Source: a virus. Taken from it: a DNA stretch of 26,370 bases. Of the stretch, positions 6,743 through 16,600 are shown piece by piece. The notes under the pieces are model-generated. The model was given only the letters and a program-made list of their open reading frames with translations. It did no database searches and was not told the origin of the DNA. The stretch spans positions 1-26,370 of the IMG/VR virus record IMGVR_UViG_3300031565_000314, one strand, 5' to 3'. Position 1 is the stretch's first letter; every line of letters begins with the position of its first letter. Made by a program: the position numbers and the translations under genes.

Positions 6743-7251
6743 TAGACTTTATTTCTTTTTTTATATATCTCAGTTTTTTCTTCTTTGATTTTTTTCATTA
6801 CCAAAGTAGCTGATGAATGGTTTGTCTTCTTAAGTTCATCTAACTTTTCACAGAATGATTCTTTCATTGAATCTATACATGCATCTAGGTATTCTTTTAA
6901 TTCATCTCTTTGAGAATTATAATCATTACCACTATCTTCACCTACGAACTGATTAGATACTGTTCTAAGAGCTGTAAAATAATCATCACTGTGCATTGCT
7001 TTAGCTGCTGCAGAACCCATAACCATTGCAGTTTCTTTTAAATATTCTTCAAGAGTATGTTCAGGGTCATTATCATTTTCATAATTAGCTGCATCTAATA
7101 TAGCTTCGTATAAAGATTCCCACAATTTCTTTTGTGTTTTCTCAGAAACTACTTTAGAGAAATTAACTCCTGGTTTTCTACTTACTGTTTCATTTTCTTC
7201 CAATGATTTATTGGCATTCATGAAATCTTCAAATGTTTTAATGTTTTTCAT
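6742..7251 (-). CDS. Probable prohead core/internal protein, paralogue B
   Basis: This 169-residue protein starts MKNIKTFEDFMNANKSLEE/N. It has the shared K-T-F-x-x-F motif and a candidate protease site (LEE) a little later, at residues 17-19. The body is paralogous to the next gene: ENDNDPEHTLE at 58-68 matches its ENDEDPAHTLE, and EYLDACIDSMKESFCEK at 120-136 matches the late helix. It lacks the ~60-residue acidic insert of the paralogue. The C-terminus is basic (KKIKEEKTEIYKKRNKV), which could contact DNA. It directly follows the tail tube-like gene, a place where T4 also carries portal and prohead core genes nearby. It is likely co-translated with its paralogue through a TAATG overlap. 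Confidence 0.75.
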   Translation of the reverse strand: MKNIKTFEDFMNANKSLEENETVSRKPGVNFSKVVSEKTQKKLWESLYEAILDAANYENDNDPEHTLEEYLKETAMVMGSAAAKAMHSDDYFTALRTVSNQFVGEDSGNDYNSQRDELKEYLDACIDSMKESFCEKLDELKKTNHSSATLVMKKIKEEKTEIYKKRNKV

Positions 7252-7252
7252 A

Positions 7253-7804
7253 TTAATCTAATTCTATTAGTACTTCTAATTCGTTATACGCTATTGATAA
7301 TTCAAATGTTGAAAATTCTGCAACGTTACTAGCAAATGACATTGATAAATCACCTATATTTTTAATTAAAGGTCTTTTTATCCTAGCTGTAACAATTATA
7401 TTACCTTCTGAATCCGTCATTCTAACATTTAAGTCTTCAATAAACTTCTGTCCATTACTAAATTTATAATAATAGTTTAAAGTATCTAGCATCATCCAAT
7501 AATTAATGAATCCATCAACTAGTTGAAATGTAACTGTAAATTCTTTTTGAAATAATTCCTGAGTTGGTAATGTATTACGCCAAGATATTTGTCTTCCTGA
7601 GTATTGAGCTTGTACAACTGGTTCAAATCCCATTCCAGGTAAATTAATACTTTGTATAGTATAATTTAAAAAATCTAATGGTTCTTCAATAACATTTCCT
7701 GGCATTCTGTTCAGATACGGTTTATACTTATCTGAAATTTCCTTAGGTATAAAATTCTTAGGAAAGTGAAATTCGAATAAATTATTCCTTGCGTCTAATA
7801 ACAT
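7253..7804 (-). CDS. Tail tube-like protein (gp19/gp54 type)
   Basis: This 183-residue protein is probably the myovirus tail tube subunit or a close baseplate relative such as gp54. It has the features of this fold. An early strand region ends in SINLPGMGFEPV (about 53-64), comparable to the ATALPAG turn of T4 gp19. Next come KEFTVTFQLVDGFINYWMM, a strand plus helix in which the tube family has its FDDWTVTV and nearby helix. The C-terminal IGDLSMSFASN...FSTFELSIAYN block closely parallels the VGELQLDWDSN...IQTFEVTLALD end of gp19. T4 gp19 is 163 aa. No sheath gene is in the window. The start is two bases after the TAA of the preceding 742-aa gene is read through in another frame, so the genes nearly touch. 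Tube versus baseplate cannot be separated by eye. Confidence 0.62.
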   Translation of the reverse strand: MLLDARNNLFEFHFPKNFIPKEISDKYKPYLNRMPGNVIEEPLDFLNYTIQSINLPGMGFEPVVQAQYSGRQISWRNTLPTQELFQKEFTVTFQLVDGFINYWMMLDTLNYYYKFSNGQKFIEDLNVRMTDSEGNIIVTARIKRPLIKNIGDLSMSFASNVAEFSTFELSIAYNELEVLIELD

Positions 7805-7805
7805 T

Positions 7806-10034
7806 TTATAACTTTATGTTTTTAATATTCTGACCTTTTAAACTATTAAAAGATTTTTGTGATATAAATTGCTCAGCACCTTTACTTATATTATTCTTTA
7901 TATTTTTAATAACAGGTGATACAATATTTAAATTACTTATTGCTTTAGTTTCACCTGATAATAAACCTTTAATTGTATCAGCCATCGTAGTATTATATTG
8001 AGCTAACATTTCAGAAGCCTGTGATAATGATCTTCTTAGATTATTATTATCTTCAGTTAATTGTGTATTACTTACTGTTAATCTATTTACAGTTTCTGTT
8101 AAACTTGAAACTTCTGATGTACTAACTATACCTGATAGTGCAAGTTGATTATTAAGATTAGCTATTTTTTCAGAATCACGTACTTGTATTTTTTCATCAA
8201 CTCTATACCACTTACCAAAATAAACTAATGTTTCATCACTCTTTGCATCATTTAATTCTAATCTAGATGATAAGTAAAAGTTTCTAGAATTATGCTTAAG
8301 TATTTTACTAGCTTCTTCTTTAGTTACTTTAAATAAAAGTTCTCCTTTAATAGGACTTAAATCTTTTACATTTGTATAATTTGATACACGCACTTCATCA
8401 CCTGTTGACTCATCAGTAAATGATAAATAGAAAGTTCCCATATTAGTTAAATCTAATAATTGAGGCTGTTTAGCACCTGTGGCTTCTTGTAATGTATTGT
8501 CATATAAAACAAATAATATAAAATTATCAAAAGGCGTAAGGCTGATTGCAGCTTCGCCTAATGGCCATATTTCTTCTGTCGGTGTCAATGATGTAATTTC
8601 AATAGCTGCATTTGCAACTCTAGTACTTTGCCCAGATTCAGTCGGTGATATATCACCTTCTTGTAATGTAGATGGTATTGACTTAACTGTACCAATAGAT
8701 GCACTTACCTTTAAGCGTTCTCTGAATCCCATTACAAATTGAGTTTCTTTAGTTATATTAGATTGAGTACCTTCAAAAATAGCTGCAGGGTTATTAAGAA
8801 CTATTTTAGAGACTTCATCAGGTAAAACATTATAAACTTTAGTTACAGTTGGTACTGTTCCCATATTTATTTTACGTATTCTTCTACCATACTTCTTTAC
8901 ATCAAAAGAACTGTATTGTGATTGTTTAATAACCTGTGTATTATCAACTTTATTAATTAATCTTAAACTATAGTCAATACGATATGATACAGCTATATGC
9001 GAATTAAGAATTATAGGTCTAAACACATAAGGCTCTCCAAAATCATTTGATTGTATAAAAGCTTGTTCTGTAGTTAATAAGAAACTTGTACCAACTTGTT
9101 CGAACACATTTATTTCATGCATTACAATCATATTAGTATTTGGCTGCTGATTTAATCCTAAAATAAAATCTTCATAAATATCACCATTATATTCTCCATA
9201 TATTTCAAAATAATCTCCGCCTTCAGATTCTTTTACAACTGCTGATAACAAGCTATATTCATCAGTCTTATTAATTGATGCAGTACTAGATTCTCCAATA
9301 TAGAAATAAGTCTGGGCATTAATAGTCTCAGTTTTATTAATAAATTTAGCAGTCAACTCTATAGTACTTTGAGTAAGTAATCCAGAATTACTAGTTAATT
9401 GATTAGCAAGTATTCCTGTATTATTAGGAGCACTTAAATATTGGTCAGTCATCCAATCTAATGCAGGTACTTTTAAAAGAAGATACTTAGTGTAAAGTCT
9501 TTCACCTATAATTAGAGGTTTAGGATTATTAATTTCATAATTATCTGGCTTCAAATAAGCAAGTGAAGCAAGGTTGTGTTTATTACCAGTACGATCTCTT
9601 ATTAATACTTCAAATATAATACCATCATTCTCAAAGAAATCAAATCCTGCTAGTAAATGAACTTTAATCGTATCGTATTCAATAGATTTAGCCGGAATAT
9701 TATAAGGACCAGTTAATTGATTTTGATAAGATGCAACGTTTATTAAATTTGGGTCAAAATCTAAATATTGTAAAGCAGTATTGGTTGTTAAGTATGCATA
9801 CTTAGATTTATCAGCTGCTATTGGTATTGCACTTAATACTCTAGTGTTACCTGTATACTCATACGGATTATCTTCATTAAATAAGAAGTTTGTATTAGTA
9901 TAAGTATTATTTAAGATATGGATTCTAGACCCATTGGTGTCAGTATCAATTGTTTCAGGCGCCGACGGGTCCCTGTAGATATATTCTACAAGAATCTGAG
10001 GAGTTAACTGTAAAAATTTTGAAGTACTTGCCAT
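7806..10034 (-). CDS. Large virion structural protein with C-terminal coiled coil
   Basis: This 742-residue protein is not recognised as a named family. Most of it is beta-rich with no cysteine-based or enzymatic motif, as expected of a tail, neck or baseplate component. Near the end, residues about 623-682 form a coiled coil (NLNNQLALSG then LTETVNRL, QLTEDNNNLRRSL), followed by a ~60-residue basic tail with repeated Lys-Asn-Ile elements (SPVIKNIKNNISKG, QNIKNIKL). It lies between the small helical protein and the tail tube-like gene, one base from each neighbour. Position and composition support a structural role in the tail or in its attachment. Its homologues should be sought among Bacteroidota phages. 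Confidence 0.6.
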   Translation of the reverse strand: MASTSKFLQLTPQILVEYIYRDPSAPETIDTDTNGSRIHILNNTYTNTNFLFNEDNPYEYTGNTRVLSAIPIAADKSKYAYLTTNTALQYLDFDPNLINVASYQNQLTGPYNIPAKSIEYDTIKVHLLAGFDFFENDGIIFEVLIRDRTGNKHNLASLAYLKPDNYEINNPKPLIIGERLYTKYLLLKVPALDWMTDQYLSAPNNTGILANQLTSNSGLLTQSTIELTAKFINKTETINAQTYFYIGESSTASINKTDEYSLLSAVVKESEGGDYFEIYGEYNGDIYEDFILGLNQQPNTNMIVMHEINVFEQVGTSFLLTTEQAFIQSNDFGEPYVFRPIILNSHIAVSYRIDYSLRLINKVDNTQVIKQSQYSSFDVKKYGRRIRKINMGTVPTVTKVYNVLPDEVSKIVLNNPAAIFEGTQSNITKETQFVMGFRERLKVSASIGTVKSIPSTLQEGDISPTESGQSTRVANAAIEITSLTPTEEIWPLGEAAISLTPFDNFILFVLYDNTLQEATGAKQPQLLDLTNMGTFYLSFTDESTGDEVRVSNYTNVKDLSPIKGELLFKVTKEEASKILKHNSRNFYLSSRLELNDAKSDETLVYFGKWYRVDEKIQVRDSEKIANLNNQLALSGIVSTSEVSSLTETVNRLTVSNTQLTEDNNNLRRSLSQASEMLAQYNTTMADTIKGLLSGETKAISNLNIVSPVIKNIKNNISKGAEQFISQKSFNSLKGQNIKNIKL

Positions 10035-10035
10035 C

Positions 10036-10284
10036 TTAATTTATTAATTCATATTCTAGTGTTTCCATATTGAATTTACCTTTTCCGTAATTCTTAATTA
10101 TATTTTCGGTAAACACCTTTTCTTTTTCTCTACTTTTTGTAAGAGCTTCTACTAATTCTTTTTGCTTTGCATAAAGCTTTTCAATAGCACTTTCTACTCC
10201 TGTTAATTCATCAAAAACATCTTGATATTCTTTTAAGATACCAAATAATTCCGACAATTCTTTTTCGTTTAATTTCTTTTTCAT
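10036..10284 (-). CDS. Small helical protein of the tail module
   Basis: This 82-residue protein is predicted almost entirely helical and probably forms a coiled coil. It has a heptad-like run from LSELFGILKEYQDVF through IEKLYAKQKELVEAL. It is highly charged and has no cysteine, membrane segment or known motif. It sits between the short fibre-like gene and the 742-aa structural protein, with gaps of eight bases and one base. A chaperone for fibre assembly or a minor structural part would fit the place, but nothing in the sequence shows which. Confidence 0.6.
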   Translation of the reverse strand: MKKKLNEKELSELFGILKEYQDVFDELTGVESAIEKLYAKQKELVEALTKSREKEKVFTENIIKNYGKGKFNMETLEYELIN

Positions 10285-10292
10285 ATTAATTA

Positions 10293-11255
10293 TTAAGCAA
10301 GTTCAAATGTTATGGTACCTCTAATAGTTTCATTATAACCACCGCTATTATAAAAATTACCAGGAAATGGTATACCTGCAATATTAAGTGGATATATTTC
10401 CATGAACCATTGTCCAGCCCATGGGTCAGGTGATGAACCTCTTCTTATTGTACATTCAACGGTTCCCCTTCTACTTGGACTATTATATGTTGCTATACCT
10501 TCACACCCATGATGTAATCCAGTATATCCTAATGCAGGGCTAGTTAAAACATTCTTTACGTTCTGTACAGGGCCTGGTAATAGCATTGCAAATTTACTAG
10601 AAAAACCAGCTCCATTATTTTGGAAATTAGTTATATTAAACGACATAAAAACTGTTTTACCTATTACTTTATAGTAAATATTAGGATCATCCCAGCCATT
10701 ACCGCCTGCAGCTACATTTGCATTAACATAACTTCCAGAACTAGAAAAAGATTTTAAACTACCAATAGCATTTATACGAATCCATCCTGCAGTATCAGTA
10801 CCTGTAACAAAATCAGTATCAGTTCTAATATTACCACCGACATTTAATTTTGAGCCAGCAGTTATTGTAGTATTTATTGCAACATTACCTCCACCTGGTT
10901 GTAAAACTAAATGATATGGTGAGGTACCTATTGTTTTACCAGCGTATGTAACATCACCTGAAGTAACTTGTAAGAATCCATAATTAGTACCATCTGCTAT
11001 TATACCAGATAATAAATGTACATCATCTTTCCACATTGTAGAACCTATACTTAATGTTTTACCACCAACTACAAATGGAGTATTAACATTTTTATATGCA
11101 TAAGGTACACTCAATGCTTTACCTTGTAAAATACCACCTGCTGTGATTTCATAAGCCGGATCAATGTCAGATACGCCTAGATGACTAGTTGTTGTCAGCG
11201 TCATTTTAATTGTATTCTTAAACTGACTATTTAATAATGATTTATTTCCTGCCAT
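10293..11255 (-). CDS. Fibre-like or receptor-binding protein
   Basis: This 320-residue protein looks like a short fibre. The first ~120 residues are low-complexity beta-rich sequence with Thr, Gly and Ser. Residues 124-143 (NVAINTTITAGSKLNVGGNI) match a repeat found four times in the adjacent 777-aa fibre. The C-terminal ~150 residues form a globular region beginning near YYKVIGKTVFMSFNITNF (194-211). This is a beta-sandwich-like head with conserved aromatic and glycine residues and two cysteines, ending GTITFELA. Such a layout fits a trimeric shaft with a receptor-binding tip. It follows the collagen-stalk fibre by 22 bases. A binding target cannot be read from sequence, and the head is where strain variation would be expected. 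Confidence 0.65.
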   Translation of the reverse strand: MAGNKSLLNSQFKNTIKMTLTTTSHLGVSDIDPAYEITAGGILQGKALSVPYAYKNVNTPFVVGGKTLSIGSTMWKDDVHLLSGIIADGTNYGFLQVTSGDVTYAGKTIGTSPYHLVLQPGGGNVAINTTITAGSKLNVGGNIRTDTDFVTGTDTAGWIRINAIGSLKSFSSSGSYVNANVAAGGNGWDDPNIYYKVIGKTVFMSFNITNFQNNGAGFSSKFAMLLPGPVQNVKNVLTSPALGYTGLHHGCEGIATYNSPSRRGTVECTIRRGSSPDPWAGQWFMEIYPLNIAGIPFPGNFYNSGGYNETIRGTITFELA

Positions 11256-12462
11256 ATATTTTTTTATTTAATATTTATTAAAAACCAGGTATAGGGCCAC
11301 CTAATGCAATATATTCACCAAAGTTTGCAAAATGTATATTTCCATTACTATCAGCAAACATTATTGCTCCTGCTTGCCCATTTCCACTTTCATGTTTACC
11401 ATAAACTACTTCAGGTGCATTTAACGGTGCATTAGGATTACTAAACCATGCATTAAATCCAATATATGAAGCACCTCCTATATTTGTTTGAGTAAATGAA
11501 TTATTACCATACACATTTAAACCATTAATTGTTCTATCTTCAAATGTACCAATATTAACTTCATCTGGGTCATAATTAAATCCACCAAATGGTGTAGGTG
11601 CATTTAACTCAGGATCAGGAATACTGTCTCTACCTTTTATTGTTAATATATGTTTTGGTCTAAGTGTATTAATACCTATAAATCCAGTTTCCTTCTTTAT
11701 AACAATTCTATGATGTGTTGTATTAGTTGGATTAGCAAGTGTTTTATTACCTATAACTAAATCACTAGTTTCATATTGGTAAATATTAAATCTTTTATCA
11801 ACGTCTAAATCTCCTGCAAATACATTACTTACAACTGAATGCCATATTCTAGCACCTGAAGTTAAGCTTCCATAAAAATCACCAGATGATGGAGTTAATG
11901 TTCCAAATCTTATAAAATGTAAACCTGTACCATCTGTATCATTTATAGTTAATCTTGAATCTGTAGCAAAACCTCCTATATTTAAACCCATTTTACCAAG
12001 ATTAGCATTTTTGCTTTGTCTAAATGTAATAGGTGAATTAGATGGATTAGATGCTGGATTGCTACCGCTATTAGAACCAGGCTCAGTTACTGGAAATATA
12101 AATAAATTTAATTCAGCCGATGTATCAGTTACTGTTGGGTTTTGTTTTATAAACCAAGCAGCTCTTCCATTACCTACTGAACCGTAAATAGGTTTAAATG
12201 CTGAAGCAACAGTATCATAATAAATATTATCACCTAAAATATTATTATCTGCGCCAATAATTATTGAACCGTTTACTTGTAATATATGAGCACTGTTAGC
12301 AGGAAATGTACTTGTACCAATTCCAACTCTACCTTCTATTATTGCACCACTAGCATCAGGTGATATAAGATTACCATAGTTTACACCTACACTTATATTA
12401 CCCTTAATACCTAATTTTGATTGAGGTATAGTTCCTGTTGTAAACGTACCAATACCAACATT
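10827..12462 (-). repeat. Five protein-level copies of a VGIGT...LxVxG motif in two fibre genes
   Basis: Copies encode NVGIGT...KLGIKGNI (12394-12462), RVGIGT...LQVNGSI (12262-12330), MGLNIGG...RLTIN (11941-11991), FIGINTLRPKHILTIKG (11632-11682) and, in the next gene, NVAINT...KLNVGGNI (10827-10886). The motif is a short turn followed by a beta strand and is often seen in shafts of fibres and in Bacteroidota surface proteins. The DNA copies have diverged, so this is not a recent duplication. Confidence 0.6.
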
Positions 12463-13611
12463 CTTAATAGTATTATTTTGTAACATTATATGAGGTGTCG
12501 ATGCTATATTAGCTGCAGGTGAACCATATCCAGTTGCAGATGTAAATATATTAATCCAGTTATTAGCTGGCTCAAAATATTGATTTAAAACATTAGTTGA
12601 TAATGCTCCAGTAGGTGCTGTATATTTAGTATATTGTAAACCTGAACCAAGAGAAGGATGATAAACTTCAACTGCGCCACCTTCATAGATATGAATAGAT
12701 GCATTAGGATTTTGTGTATAAGTTAAATAATTTAAACCACCTGCCTGTATAGTAATATTACTATCATTAGATTGAACTATTATTTGTTTACTAGTACCAA
12801 CTGCAGAACCTAATAAAATAAAATCACCTGCTGATGTCATTGTCATCGTAGCACCAAAATCTTCATCTCCTGGATTTACTAATTCACTATGAATTGCTGG
12901 ATTATTAAAAGCAATATGAGTTAAATCTGTATTAATAGTTAAAGCTGCACTAGAATTATCTAATTTATAAACATCATTATAAGCTCCTATAAAAACACGT
13001 GTTGTATCTTGACCAGTAACATGTTTAGGATAAATAATATCGTCTGTAAGTGCAGATTCTCTAATCCACTCACCCGTTGCATTTATACCACTGTTACCTG
13101 TATTACCTTTTATATTAACGCCTGTAAAACTCCATGTAGCTGATATTGCATTAAATTCCCATATGTCACCGTCAGTACTTGCATAGGAATTAAATGTATC
13201 ATTACCTTCTTGTAAATATAAATCTCCACCTCTTACTGGCTTAATAGGAATATTAAGAGTATAAGTATTTTCTGGAAATATCCAAGGCAATGCAGGCGTA
13301 GTACCTGTAGGTGCTATTGGTTGAAATCTATTTGGGTCTCCTTTAAATTGAGGATATCCAGGTGCAAGTATATTATTTACCCTTGTCGGAGAACCTGTCC
13401 AGCTTGGAGAATCAGGTGTTGTCCATAAGTCAATAGCTGTAAACCATATTGTACCTCTAGGTCCAATTGGGCCTAGACCGCCTGGTCCACCCTTAAGTCC
13501 TATAGGACCGCCTCCATTCAATAAGAGCTGATCAAAATTAAAGTTAATTTTGTTAACTAACTCATTAACTTTATCTGAAGCTAGCAGTTCCTTGATGACA
13601 ATATTAGCCAT
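11278..13611 (-). CDS. Tail fibre with collagen-like segment
   Basis: This 777-residue protein is probably a long trimeric tail fibre or tip fibre. Its N-terminus (residues 1-31) reads ELLASDKVNELVNKINFNF in its core and resembles the start of the 212-aa protein at 24259, so it may be the attachment part. It is followed by six collagen-type Gly-X-Y triplets at residues 35-53 (GPIGLKGGPGGLGPIGPRG), a known trimerising rod in phage fibres. The rest is a long Asn/Thr/Gly/Ser-rich beta shaft with four VGIGT...LxVxG repeats between residues 384 and 660. It ends in a glycine-rich C-terminal segment. There is no clear self-cleaving chaperone domain at the end. Its ATG overlaps the TAA of the 1660-aa gene in a TAATG. 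Confidence 0.78.
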   Translation of the reverse strand: MANIVIKELLASDKVNELVNKINFNFDQLLLNGGGPIGLKGGPGGLGPIGPRGTIWFTAIDLWTTPDSPSWTGSPTRVNNILAPGYPQFKGDPNRFQPIAPTGTTPALPWIFPENTYTLNIPIKPVRGGDLYLQEGNDTFNSYASTDGDIWEFNAISATWSFTGVNIKGNTGNSGINATGEWIRESALTDDIIYPKHVTGQDTTRVFIGAYNDVYKLDNSSAALTINTDLTHIAFNNPAIHSELVNPGDEDFGATMTMTSAGDFILLGSAVGTSKQIIVQSNDSNITIQAGGLNYLTYTQNPNASIHIYEGGAVEVYHPSLGSGLQYTKYTAPTGALSTNVLNQYFEPANNWINIFTSATGYGSPAANIASTPHIMLQNNTIKNVGIGTFTTGTIPQSKLGIKGNISVGVNYGNLISPDASGAIIEGRVGIGTSTFPANSAHILQVNGSIIIGADNNILGDNIYYDTVASAFKPIYGSVGNGRAAWFIKQNPTVTDTSAELNLFIFPVTEPGSNSGSNPASNPSNSPITFRQSKNANLGKMGLNIGGFATDSRLTINDTDGTGLHFIRFGTLTPSSGDFYGSLTSGARIWHSVVSNVFAGDLDVDKRFNIYQYETSDLVIGNKTLANPTNTTHHRIVIKKETGFIGINTLRPKHILTIKGRDSIPDPELNAPTPFGGFNYDPDEVNIGTFEDRTINGLNVYGNNSFTQTNIGGASYIGFNAWFSNPNAPLNAPEVVYGKHESGNGQAGAIMFADSNGNIHFANFGEYIALGGPIPGF

Positions 13612-16600
13612 TATTTCTTAATAATTTTAATACTGGGTGCAACTGAATAGTAATAACCCTTTGTTTTATTATATATCACTCGTAGGTTGAAGTTACTTCT
13701 ACCAGTAAGTGTGCTGAAATTGAAGTCTTTTACTTGACTCATACCATTAAGATTTTTACTAGTATCTACGATAGTTGAATTAATTACAGGCTGAGTATTA
13801 TTTAAAGTATTATCTCTAGATTTATTAACATATAATTCAATTAAACCTATTTTATATCTAGGTAAAATGTTATTAATAATATAACCATCAATGTCATCTT
13901 TAAGAGAATCCTGTAAACCATACCCATATTCTGGTTTAATATAAGTATTAAAATAATCTTCAATTCCTATTGATGCTAATACTTCAGTTAATTTTTTTTC
14001 TAAATAAATATCAATAATTATTTGATTAGGATTATTTAAATAAACAATCTCATAAGGATTATCAGGTTTAAGAATTTCTGTTCCTATAGTTTCAAGCTCC
14101 AATTCTGAAGTTGCTTCTATTGCATCAAATGTTTCAATTTGAATATCATCTAGAATTTTCATTATCTTAGAACCAAAGAAAGATTTTTTCTCAATAATAC
14201 TTCTCGTACCGATAATAGGACTACTATTAGTTTTACCAATATATCTGTCAAAATAACCAGCATCCCAGTTACTAGTAAATGTATAAAAATCTTTCTTATC
14301 AATAGCTATTTCTCCAATTAATGGATATCTAGGTTTAAACGCATCTATCTTAGTTAATTCTAGTACACCTTTTTTATTCTTATCATTTATTTTATGAAAG
14401 AACATATTTCTAATTAATCCAAAATTAGAATCTATTTTAAGCTGAGTATTTTTATCTCTTATAAAACTTCTAATTTGACTTTCTCTTAGAATATCACTAC
14501 TATAAATATTAGTAATATATGGATCTTCAAAATTAATTATATCAATAAATTTAGGTTGATATTTACCACTATGTCTATAAATTGGCTGAACTGTAGCTCT
14601 ATCTTTTACTATTAATTGATGTCCTATTATATCAGTTAAATTAAAATTAACAGGTTTATTATTATCAGTTACTGCTCTAAGATAACTAGGCTTAACTGTA
14701 GGCTTTGGCGTTTGTAATTCTATTACAAATAAATTATCTATAATGTTACCGTTTTCTAAAACAGTATGATATGATATATCAGGACTACCATTATTTATCA
14801 AATCAGCAATTGTTGCATAAGATACTTTAGTAAGTCTTTGATTCCAATATCTGTAACCTCCATCAATATAAATATAACTACCATTTTCAACCTGTGTATT
14901 AGTTAATGAAATCGGTTGAGGGCCTCCTGTTATTGGACTAGCTTTAAAATAATCATCAGTTAACACATCTGTAACTTGAAAATATCTTGTACTAGTACCT
15001 GAAGTAGCTTGTACTATATTATATGAACCTTGTTTATTTAATATGATTTCATCAATAAATTGTGTAAGTTCTCCAGTAGAGTTTGCACCGCCTCTAACAT
15101 TACCTAAACCAAAGCTAGTACCAGAACTTAATCTCATATCAATAGCCCCAGTTAAAATAACATCTTCATAATCCATAGTGTTATCACTATTTAAGTCAAT
15201 TGATTTAATTGATTTAAATCTACTATCTAATGCATATAATATAGTTCTATCAATAAATGCAGACGGTTCAGTAACAGTAACTGTAGATATATCCCTTTTA
15301 ATGGAATTAATAAAATCATCAATCCTTACGTATATTACTAATGTAATGTTTTTGAATTTTCTATTTTCTATAAATTCAATTTCTACGGATTTTCTTTTTG
15401 TACCCAATGGATATTGTCCAGAATGTGGAATAAGAACACTAGAAAACTTATAATCGTTATATCTATTACTTTCTTTAAATTTAATAGTTTGTAGATTATA
15501 ATCTATTTTTGTATTCGATTCTATTCTTTCTTTAACAATGGCTTTTACTCCTCTAAGAAACGCTGTAGAGAAATTAACATTAGTACCACCATCAAATACA
15601 CCATACCTTAATTGTTTCTTTACAGGTACTAATTCCTCGCTCATTATTATTTCACCTGTAGTATCTAATATAGGGTATTTAAGTAAATCAACTGTAAAAT
15701 ACTCAGTGAAGTAATCATCAGTAATATTATATAAACCACTCGATGTTACATCTAACGGATCAGGGAAGTAACTAAATACATCATTCATTTTAGACTTATC
15801 ATAAAGTCCAAAATAATATGGCAGCTTTTGTAAGTAATACCATTCATGTGTAAAATAGTCAGGGTCTCTAGTAAATTCGTCTTCAGAAGGTGAGAAATTA
15901 GTAATTCCAAATGCTTCAGACGATATTAATCTATAGTCGTGCTCTCTTGTATCTTTTCCGTTTCTATAAACCCATTTATTAATATAAGGTGTAACTCTAG
16001 AAGGCGTAGATAATTCTTGTATAGAATTTTCTTTAAGTCTATCGTATTCAATCTCTATCTTAGGAGATGTTATTTCAGAATCAACACTTTCATTTTCCAA
16101 TAATCCCTGTAAAGTAACAAACTCTTTATTTTTATAAAAGTCTTCTATTTCTTCCTGTGTATATGTAGATGTATTATCAAATTGTTTATAAAAATCTGAT
16201 TCTATATTTAATTCTCGCTCATCACCATATTCTGTACTATAGAAATCCATATCCATATCTTTAATAGGGAATATTGAAAATCTACCAAATGAAACTTTAA
16301 ATAATTCATATAAATAAATATGCTTTATAGAATCTCTAAAAATAACTTCATTATCTTCTATAATAATTGTACAATACTTATCTATGTTTTTATATCCTAT
16401 TATTTTACCGTCTTTATTCTTAATAGGTTCATCTATATAATATGAAACTTTTTTAACAGGAGCTAATCCGCTTTCTTTTCCAGTTTTATCTATAGATTTA
16501 ATATATCTATTAGGTATGTCGAAATCATTAAATGAATTGATGTCTATAAAAACTCTACTACCAGGTTCATTATTACCACCTTCATAATACCATGTATTAA

